A DNA stretch of 9,586 nucleotides from contig CAZTLU010000055.1 of NCBI GenBank assembly GCA_964614605.1, positions 1-9,586 of the forward strand. The letters run 5' to 3'. Position 1 is the stretch's first letter. Each line of letters opens with the position of its first letter. The translations under genes and the position numbers were made by a program. Origin of the DNA: Fimenecus sp964614605. GTDB taxonomy: Bacteria; Bacillota; Clostridia; Oscillospirales; Acutalibacteraceae. The notes under the pieces were generated by a model, which had not been told where the DNA came from, searched no databases, and saw only the letters and a program-made list of their open reading frames with translations. Positions 4,757 to 9,586 of this stretch are shown here, piece by piece.

Positions 4757-6595
4757 TTATTCACCGTTATTGTAATAGTTATAAATGTTTTCGGCAAGAG
4801 CGTGGTTTATACCCTTAACCTGCTCTAAATCTTCAACAGTTGCCTCTTTTATGGCTTTGATTGTTTTGAAGATTTTGAGTAATTCCTGTGCTTTCTTTTC
4901 GCCAATTCCGTCAATTTTTGTAAGGGATAATTCAAGGCCGCGTTTGGTATGCTTTTTATGGTGGAAGCCAACAGAAAAGCGGTGGACTTCTTCTTGAATT
5001 TCAGAAACGAGAGTAAAGACGCTGCGGGTTGAATTTATGGCAATTTCGCCGCCGTCACCTGTGATTGCACGGGTTTTATGCTTTGAGTCTTTTACCATAC
5101 CGAAAAGTGCAACCTTAATGCCCATTCGGTCAAGGACTTCTTTTACGGCGCTCACCTGCCCTTTGCCGCCGTCAAGGAGTATTAAATCGGGCATTTTGCC
5201 GAAGCCCTCTTCTGCGTTTTCGTCCTTATGTGCAAGGTATTCGTTGAAACGGCGTTCAAGGGCTTCACGCATTGAGCCGTAGTCGTCCTGACCTGCAAAG
5301 GATTTGATATTGAATGTACGGTAGGCACGCTTTAAGGGTCTGCCGTTTTTAAAGACAATCATACCTGCAACATTGTCCTCACCGCCCGTATGGGAAATGT
5401 CATAGGACTCAATATATTCGGGAACCTTGTCCATACCGAGCAATTCGCGGAGTTCTTCAAGAGCTTTAATTTCGCCACCTTTTTTACCTTTACGCTGTGC
5501 AAGCTTTTCAAAGGCATTTTCACGGCACATATTAACAAGCTTAAGCCCGTCACTTCTCTTGGGCACAGTTACGGTACATTTTTTACCCCTAACATTTGTA
5601 AGGTGCTGTTCAACAAGCTGGCGGTCTTCAAAATCCTCATCAACAAGAATTTTCTGCGGTACTGCGCGGTTCATGCCATAATACTGAATAAGAAAATTAC
5701 AACGGACATTTTCAACCATTTTTTCTGCATCAAAGAAGAAATGCTCACTGTCACTTAGTCTGCCCTTGTCATAACGAAGCACCACAATGCAGATATCCTT
5801 TTCATTGGTGGCAACGGCAAAAACATCTTTGCTTTCGCCACTATCTGTTACAACCTTTTGCTTTGTCTGCATATTCTCAATTGCGCGGATACGGTCACGA
5901 TATTTACCCGCATTTTCAAAATCAAGATTTTCAGCGCAGGTATTCATTTTTTCTTTTAATTCGCGAGTAATTTTCGTAATATCGCCGTTTAAGAAATCGA
6001 GAGCCCCCTGCACCGCTTCGTCATATTCACTTTGAGAAATTTTGCCTGTGCACACGCCCATACAACGATTTATATGGTAATTAAGACATGGTCTGCCCTT
6101 GTGAAAATCATTGGGGAAATTTTTATTGCATTGAGGAAGCCTGAATATTTTATTTGCCTCGTCAACTGATTGCTTTACGGAATATGAGCTTGTAAAGGGG
6201 CCGATATAATCGGCATTTTCGTCGTCTTTTTGCAAGGCGGCAAAAATTTTACGGTAAGGTCCTTTTGTGACCTTGATGTAGCTATATCCTTTATCGTCTT
6301 TTAAAAGGATATTATATTTAGGTTGGTTCTGCTTAATCAGACTTGCCTCAAGCACAAGTGCTTCGAATTCGGAATCTGTGAGAATATAGTCAAAATCGTC
6401 AACATTCTCAACCATTTTAAGAACTTTTACGGTGTGCTTATTCTGTGAGCCGAAATACTGACTGACACGGTTTTTAAGCTTTTTTGCTTTGCCGATATAA
6501 ATTATTTTGCCCTGCTTATTCTTCATAATATAAACGCCGGGAGTAAGAGGCAATTTCATTGCCTTTTCGCGTAAAATATGCAGTTTTTCGTTCAC
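4757..6595 (-). CDS. uvrC: Excinuclease ABC subunit C
   Basis: UvrC makes the 3' and then 5' incisions around lesions held by UvrA/UvrB in nucleotide excision repair. Numbering from the GTG at 6595 (612 residues): the GIY-YIG nuclease has GVY (20-22) and YIG (33-35); four cysteines (156, 170, 178, 182) fit the iron-sulfur cluster pattern; the UVR UvrB-binding helix pair is at about 209-243. The RNase H-like nuclease has YDISH (Asp399), DDY (437-439), LLDGGKG (Asp475) and EVHRF (His538). Tandem helix-hairpin-helix motifs occupy about 557-610. All expected domains are present and intact. I prefer GTG 6595 because AGGTGA (6606-6601) lies 5 nt upstream. A GTG at 6604 would add three residues, but its AGG is only 3 nt away. 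No LexA-type GAAC-N4-GTTC box is visible upstream. Confidence 0.96.
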   Translation of the reverse strand: MNEKLHILREKAMKLPLTPGVYIMKNKQGKIIYIGKAKKLKNRVSQYFGSQNKHTVKVLKMVENVDDFDYILTDSEFEALVLEASLIKQNQPKYNILLKDDKGYSYIKVTKGPYRKIFAALQKDDENADYIGPFTSSYSVKQSVDEANKIFRLPQCNKNFPNDFHKGRPCLNYHINRCMGVCTGKISQSEYDEAVQGALDFLNGDITKITRELKEKMNTCAENLDFENAGKYRDRIRAIENMQTKQKVVTDSGESKDVFAVATNEKDICIVVLRYDKGRLSDSEHFFFDAEKMVENVRCNFLIQYYGMNRAVPQKILVDEDFEDRQLVEQHLTNVRGKKCTVTVPKRSDGLKLVNMCRENAFEKLAQRKGKKGGEIKALEELRELLGMDKVPEYIESYDISHTGGEDNVAGMIVFKNGRPLKRAYRTFNIKSFAGQDDYGSMREALERRFNEYLAHKDENAEEGFGKMPDLILLDGGKGQVSAVKEVLDRMGIKVALFGMVKDSKHKTRAITGDGGEIAINSTRSVFTLVSEIQEEVHRFSVGFHHKKHTKRGLELSLTKIDGIGEKKAQELLKIFKTIKAIKEATVEDLEQVKGINHALAENIYNYYNNGE

Positions 6596-6620
6596 AGATG
6601 TCACCTACCTTTTGTTTGTA

Positions 6621-6653
6621 ATTGACGGGCCGTCGAGGACGCCGACTCCTACA
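6621..6653 (-). promoter_or_regulatory. GC-rich palindromic leader upstream of uvrC
   Basis: This short patch is about 70% GC inside AT-rich spacer and lies between the likely uvrC start site of transcription and its ribosome-binding site. On the plus strand it holds GACGGGCCGTC (6624-6634), a palindrome around one central base, and AGGACGCCGACTCCT (6636-6650), whose ends AGGA/TCCT pair. In RNA, GACG can pair with a CGUC on either side, so alternative hairpins are possible. I do not recognise a riboswitch or known operator. Confidence 0.4.
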
Positions 6654-6660
6654 CTAATGA

Positions 6661-6669
6661 ATTATAACA
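6661..6669 (-). promoter_or_regulatory. Extended -10 promoter of uvrC
   Basis: TGTTATAAT on the minus strand (6669-6661) is a perfect extended -10. The -35 position falls in the T-tract of the HPr terminator (TTTATT at 17 nt) and is poor. Transcription would begin near 6654, giving a leader of about 60 nt. Confidence 0.5.
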
Positions 6670-6677
6670 TATAAATA

Positions 6678-6713
6678 CAAAAAAATAAAGCACACCACCA
6701 AAAGTGATGTGCT
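6678..6713 (-). terminator. Intrinsic terminator of the HPr gene
   Basis: On the minus strand AGCACATCAC (6713-6704) pairs over all ten positions (one U-G) with GTGGTGTGCT (6698-6689) around a 5-nt loop. TTATTTTTTTG (6688-6678) follows. It begins 14 nt after the HPr stop codon and is the clearest terminator in the window. Confidence 0.88.
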
Positions 6714-6727
6714 AAAGTGCCGATTGA

Positions 6728-6991
6728 TTATTCAGCAAAGCCTGACTCAACGAGTTTAACAAGCTCGTCAACTGCTGTTTCTTCGTCGGGACCGCCTGCA
6801 TGAATACGGATTGTTGTGCCGCCCATAATACCGAGTGAAAGAACACCGAGAAGGCTCTTTGCGTTTACTCTTCTGTCTTCCTTTTCAACCCAGATTGATG
6901 ATTTGAATTCGTTTGCTTTCTGAATAAAGAAAGTTGCGGGACGAGCGTGCAAACCAACCTGATTTTTAACTTCAACATCTTTAGTATACAT
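6728..6991 (-). CDS. ptsH: HPr phosphocarrier protein
   Basis: HPr carries phosphate from enzyme I to sugar-specific EIIA proteins of the phosphotransferase system. In Firmicutes its Ser46-phosphorylated form is also a co-regulator with CcpA. The 87-residue product has the active-site GLHARPA with His15 and the regulatory AKSLLGVLSLGI with Ser46, both at the usual positions. His15 separates it from Crh, which lacks this histidine. The ATG has GGGAG (7004-7000) 8 nt upstream. It has its own promoter and terminator and is not next to enzyme I (ptsI), so it is monocistronic. Whether a sugar-transport system exists elsewhere cannot be told, so a purely regulatory role is possible. Confidence 0.93.
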   Translation of the reverse strand: MYTKDVEVKNQVGLHARPATFFIQKANEFKSSIWVEKEDRRVNAKSLLGVLSLGIMGGTTIRIHAGGPDEETAVDELVKLVESGFAE

Positions 6992-7057
6992 AGTTCATTC
7001 TCCCAAATGATAATTTATAAAATATATAATAGTTTTATACACCTTTGTTACTAATAT

Positions 7058-7085
7058 ATTATAACACAAAACTTTTAACCGTCAA
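7058..7085 (-). promoter_or_regulatory. Sigma-A promoter of the HPr gene
   Basis: TTGACG (7085-7080), 16-nt spacer, and TATAAT (7063-7058) preceded by TGT to form an extended -10, on the minus strand. Transcription would begin near 7051, leaving an AU-rich leader of about 60 nt that contains a weak 7-bp inverted repeat (7016-7022 with 7033-7039). I saw no catabolite-response site. Confidence 0.75.
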
Positions 7086-7118
7086 CGAAAAAAATTCGAG
7101 TTTTAATAATTCGGTCAG

Positions 7119-7139
7119 AAAAACAAAAACCGTGTTTTT
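7119..7139 (-). terminator. Weak candidate terminator after the deacetylase gene
   Basis: On the minus strand AAAAAC (7139-7134) pairs with GTTTTT (7130-7125) around ACG, followed by G and TTTTT (7123-7119). The stem has only one G-C pair and lies about 90 nt after the stop codon. The rest of the 238-nt gap holds the HPr promoter and a 7-bp AT-rich inverted repeat (7176-7199) with no U-tract. Confidence 0.25.
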
Positions 7140-7229
7140 ACGACAATCAAGTTTGGTGAATTTGACTACAGTTAAATTGAATTTTTGTGTATATTCAATA
7201 CTTTTTGGGGCAATATGAGGTGTAACGCG

Positions 7230-8264
7230 TCAGTTAAGCACATTATGATGAACAGGAGTTGTAAAAGGTGTCAAAATATCAAAGGTCATTCCACAGCTTT
7301 GGTAATATTCAATAATTTTAGGCAGAGCCTCAAGAGTTGTCGCTTTTGTATCGTGCATTAGTACAACTACTCTTGATGCAGATTGCGGAAACTGACTGCA
7401 ATAATCCAACTGCTTTTGCACAGTATTTGCACCGTCGGCATCACCGTTTGAGCAGTTCCAGTCAAAATAAACATAATTCTTTTCGCCAACTGCTTTTGTA
7501 ATTCTTGACATTATACCCTTTGAATAATTACGGCTTATAGTATTACTGCTACCGCCGGGGAAACGGATAATTGAAGCGTCAACGCCTGTTTCTTTAAGCA
7601 CAACATCATGGATTTTCTGCAAATCTTCGAAATAGGCAGAGTCGGATGAATAAATCTTTTCGTAATCGTGAGAATAAGTGTGAAGCCCTATTTGATGACC
7701 GCGGTCAACGATATCTTTCATTGTACTGTTATATCTGCCGTTTATAACAAAAAACGTCGCTTTAACGCCGTACTTGTCAAGCACATCAAGAATTTCAGGC
7801 GTATATCGCGACGGACCATCATCAAATGTAAGATAAACCGTTTTGCCCGTTGAAGGCTTGGCCTCAGGCATTGTAACGGAGGAGCTTATTGCATTCTTTT
7901 CACTACTCGCCATGGTAGTTGTTGTAGTCTTTTTTGCCGCGAGTTCTTTTTTCAATTTATCAATTTGACCGTTGAGCTTATCAACTTCACTTTGATGCTC
8001 ACTGTTTTCTTGACTTAGCTTATCTTCGTAAGACTGCTTTTCGCTACTGTTTTGTTCAACAAGTGACTGATTTTCAGAAATCTTATCGTTAAGTAAAGAC
8101 TCGCCCGCTTTAATATCATCATTTGCCTGTGCAAGATTATCGTTAGTTTTTGAATATTGCACGCCGAAATACACCGCAGTTGTGGCTGATACCACCAAAA
8201 GCAGTGAGAGAATGATAATTGCGATTTTAAAAAGTGTCGATTTTTTAACGGTAATTGCCTTCAC
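7230..8264 (-). CDS. Membrane-anchored polysaccharide (peptidoglycan) deacetylase, NodB domain
   Basis: The 344-residue product has a basic N-terminus, one hydrophobic segment (about 12-35) acting as an uncleaved anchor, a polar coiled coil (about 40-110), a Thr-rich joint (113-117) and an extracellular NodB/carbohydrate-esterase-4 domain (about 140-332). Its motifs are complete: TFDDG (146-150; Asp148 base, Asp149 metal), HTYSH (His195 and His199, metal), RFPGG (234-238), FDWN (267-270) and LMHD (302-305, His304). Such enzymes remove N-acetyl groups from peptidoglycan sugars, giving lysozyme resistance (PgdA) or acting in sporulation-related wall remodelling (PdaA); the substrate is not determined here. 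The GTG start has AGGAAAG (8278-8272) at 7 nt. It follows trmD by 88 nt and carries its own promoter, so it is probably not tied to ribosome maturation. Confidence 0.9.
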   Translation of the reverse strand: MKAITVKKSTLFKIAIIILSLLLVVSATTAVYFGVQYSKTNDNLAQANDDIKAGESLLNDKISENQSLVEQNSSEKQSYEDKLSQENSEHQSEVDKLNGQIDKLKKELAAKKTTTTTMASSEKNAISSSVTMPEAKPSTGKTVYLTFDDGPSRYTPEILDVLDKYGVKATFFVINGRYNSTMKDIVDRGHQIGLHTYSHDYEKIYSSDSAYFEDLQKIHDVVLKETGVDASIIRFPGGSSNTISRNYSKGIMSRITKAVGEKNYVYFDWNCSNGDADGANTVQKQLDYCSQFPQSASRVVVLMHDTKATTLEALPKIIEYYQSCGMTFDILTPFTTPVHHNVLN

Positions 8265-8301
8265 TTCGGGTCTTTCCTAACTTTTAATGCTTTATAAATT
8301 T

Positions 8302-8330
8302 ATTGTATAACAAAATTTTTTATTATTCAA
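8302..8330 (-). promoter_or_regulatory. Sigma-A promoter of the deacetylase gene
   Basis: TTGAAT (8330-8325), 17-nt spacer, TACAAT (8307-8302) on the minus strand. Transcription would start near 8295, about 30 nt before the GTG. No convincing terminator lies between trmD and this promoter, so readthrough from trmD is also possible. Confidence 0.55.
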
Positions 8331-8352
8331 TATAAAAATTATTACATATTTG

Positions 8353-9081
8353 TCATTTCTGAATTTTTAACATATTTTTTTCTTTTTCAGTAAGCTCTGC
8401 CTTTTCGAGCATATCCGGGCGGTGCTTTGCAGTCATTAAAACAGATTGCTCACGACGCCATTTTTCAATATTTCCGTGGTGACCGGAAATGAGCACATCG
8501 GGCACCTTCATGCCGTTCCACTCATAAGGTCTTGTATATTGAGGATATTCCAAAAGACCGTTGTAATGACTTTCAAGCTCTTTTGCCTCGTCATTCGGGA
8601 GCACGCCCTGGAGCATTCTTGAGATAGAGTCTGCAAGAACGAGTGCAGGTAATTCGCCACCTGTCAGCACATAGTCCCCTATTGAAATCTGCTCGTCAAC
8701 CAGACAGTCGATAACACGCTGGTCAACACCCTCATAATGACCGCAGAGAATTGTGATTTCGGGCATTTCAGCCAATTCTTTCACTTTTGCTTGAGTGAGC
8801 ACCTTGCCGCAGGGTGACATATAAATAAGGTGATTTTTATTCTCACTTTTTTTGCAGATATCCTCATAGCAATCGGCAATGGGCCCCGTCTGCATAAGCA
8901 TACCCATTCCGCCACCATAGGGAGCATCGTCAACGCGGTTGTGCTTATCCTTACTGTAATCACGGATATTTATACAATTTATTTCTACATAGCCCTTTTC
9001 CCTTGCTCTGCCGATAATACTTTCAGAGAGCACGCTTTCGCACATTTCGGGAAAAAGTGTCATAATGTTAATCTTCATCAT
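8353..9081 (-). CDS. trmD: tRNA (guanine37-N1)-methyltransferase
   Basis: TrmD methylates N1 of G37 next to the anticodon, preventing frameshifts; it is an essential SPOUT-class homodimer with a trefoil knot. The 242-residue product shows LFPEM (9-13), DDAPYGGGMGM (51-61), the knot motifs LCGHYEGVDQRV (112-123) and SIGDYVLTGGELPALVLAD (133-151), LEYPQYTRP (177-185) and SGHHGNIEKWR (199-209). Arg155 matches E. coli Arg154. The position of E. coli Asp169, the general base, is Glu170 here by ungapped alignment from memory. I chose the ATG at 9081, with AAGGA (9093-9089) 7 nt upstream. The ATG at 9078 is also possible; a TTG at 9084 is less likely. It overlaps the end of rimM by 14 nt. The usual downstream rplS is not present. 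Confidence 0.95.
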   Translation of the reverse strand: MMKINIMTLFPEMCESVLSESIIGRAREKGYVEINCINIRDYSKDKHNRVDDAPYGGGMGMLMQTGPIADCYEDICKKSENKNHLIYMSPCGKVLTQAKVKELAEMPEITILCGHYEGVDQRVIDCLVDEQISIGDYVLTGGELPALVLADSISRMLQGVLPNDEAKELESHYNGLLEYPQYTRPYEWNGMKVPDVLISGHHGNIEKWRREQSVLMTAKHRPDMLEKAELTEKEKNMLKIQK

Positions 9082-9586
9082 CAAAAAGTCCTTTTAAGAC
9101 ATTTATTTTTACAATTCCCGTTTCAACATCAACAGACCGGACCACCTGCTTGATGGCGGGAATAAGCACTTCGTCGCCCTTGGGCGTTTTAATATGCCAC
9201 ACATCATTGGCACCGGTTTCGCTGACATCAACTATTGTGCCCAGTGTTTTGCCGTTTTCATTGTCGATAACGGTGCAACCAAAAAGTTCCTGAATAAACC
9301 AAGTGCCCTTTGGTAACTTTGCGTCACTGCGTTTCATATAGAGCACAGTATTTTTAAGTGCACGGGCTTTGTCAACATCGTCAATACCGTCAAGAAGCAA
9401 TATTGCCACATTTCCATGAGGACGGACAGACAACACCTTTATACTTTTTTCACCATTTTTATCGAAATATAAGGTTTTAAATTTTTTAACAAATTCAGGA
9501 GTATCGCACCAAGGGTTGAAGCGGACTTCGCCTTTTATACCGTGGGTTGATACGATTTGACCTAATTCGAGATAGTTTTTTATCAT
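9068..9586 (-). CDS. rimM: Ribosome maturation factor RimM
   Basis: RimM binds ribosomal protein uS19 and helps assemble the 30S head and process 16S rRNA. The 172-residue product is complete: its ATG occupies the last three bases of the window (9586-9584), and its N-terminus (MIKNYLELGQIVSTHGIKGE) is the normal family start. The N-terminal RimM domain covers about 5-90 and the PRC-barrel about 95-168 (WFIQELFG, then ETGANDVWHIKTPKGDEVLIPAI). The ribosome-binding site lies outside the window. It overlaps trmD by 14 nt, the standard rimM-trmD pairing. Confidence 0.95.
   Translation of the reverse strand: MIKNYLELGQIVSTHGIKGEVRFNPWCDTPEFVKKFKTLYFDKNGEKSIKVLSVRPHGNVAILLLDGIDDVDKARALKNTVLYMKRSDAKLPKGTWFIQELFGCTVIDNENGKTLGTIVDVSETGANDVWHIKTPKGDEVLIPAIKQVVRSVDVETGIVKINVLKGLFDDED

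Noticed and set aside
4756..4797. N-terminal extension of the HAD protein to 4797
   Set aside because: Overlaps the end of uvrC, adds a Thr/Ile-rich tail not typical of the fold, and the ATG at 4755 has a better placed ribosome-binding site.
5390..5758. 122-codon open frame on the plus strand inside uvrC
   Set aside because: Antisense shadow of a conserved uvrC region; composition is low complexity and no start signal is seen.
6605..6727. SOS/LexA box before uvrC
   Set aside because: No GAAC-N4-GTTC or close variant is visible in the spacer.
7176..7199. ATTGAAT/ATTCAAT inverted repeat after the deacetylase gene as a terminator
   Set aside because: The 7-bp stem has one G-C pair and a 10-nt loop, with no T-run following on the minus strand.
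6992..7229. Catabolite-response (cre) site near HPr and the deacetylase
   Set aside because: I looked for a TGWAANCGNTNWCA-like site and found no convincing match.
8830..9153. 107-codon plus-strand frame
   Set aside because: Antisense to trmD and rimM, which explain the sequence; no start signal or family resemblance.

Overview
The window looks like chromosomal housekeeping DNA from a low-to-moderate GC Firmicute. The best guess is Clostridia, probably a gut or rumen member of the Ruminococcaceae/Oscillospiraceae group. Evidence: AT-rich intergenic DNA with sigma-A promoters and U-tailed hairpin terminators, G-rich Shine-Dalgarno sites, an HPr carrying both His15 and Ser46, a DUF4830 protein, and an rsmD-coaD-coiled-coil gene order that I associate with clostridia. 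The taxonomy is inference. Every gene I can support lies on the minus strand, so transcription runs from the right end (9586) to the left end (1).

In transcription order: (1) rimM and trmD (9586-8353) overlap and form the end of a ribosome-maturation/tRNA-modification operon. The usual downstream gene rplS is absent. (2) A membrane-anchored peptidoglycan/polysaccharide deacetylase (8264-7230) follows with its own promoter. (3) A monocistronic HPr gene (6991-6728) has a good promoter and a strong intrinsic terminator. (4) uvrC (6595-4757) begins behind a short GC-rich, palindrome-rich leader and is followed one base later by a HAD phosphatase (4755-4096), whose stop codon sits inside a terminator hairpin. 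(5) A near-consensus promoter (4059-4031) drives rsmD, coaD, a hendecad-repeat coiled-coil gene, a DUF4830 membrane protein and rsuA (4002-1148). The first three overlap by or nearly touch at start/stop codons. The DUF4830 ribosome-binding site lies inside a perfect 9-bp inverted repeat. (6) A CdaR/PucR-type regulator (948 to past the left edge) has its own promoter behind A-tract DNA.

Functional themes are rRNA and tRNA maturation (RimM, TrmD, RsmD, RsuA), coenzyme A synthesis (CoaD), DNA repair (UvrC), phosphate-based carbon regulation (HPr) and cell-envelope modification (deacetylase). I see no phage, insertion sequence, CRISPR array, tRNA/rRNA gene or defence island. The more unusual items are small: the sequestered ribosome-binding site, the uvrC leader, terminators sharing bases with stop codons, the hendecad protein, and an Asp-to-Glu change at the TrmD catalytic-base position. 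No stretch longer than 300 bases lacks a gene.
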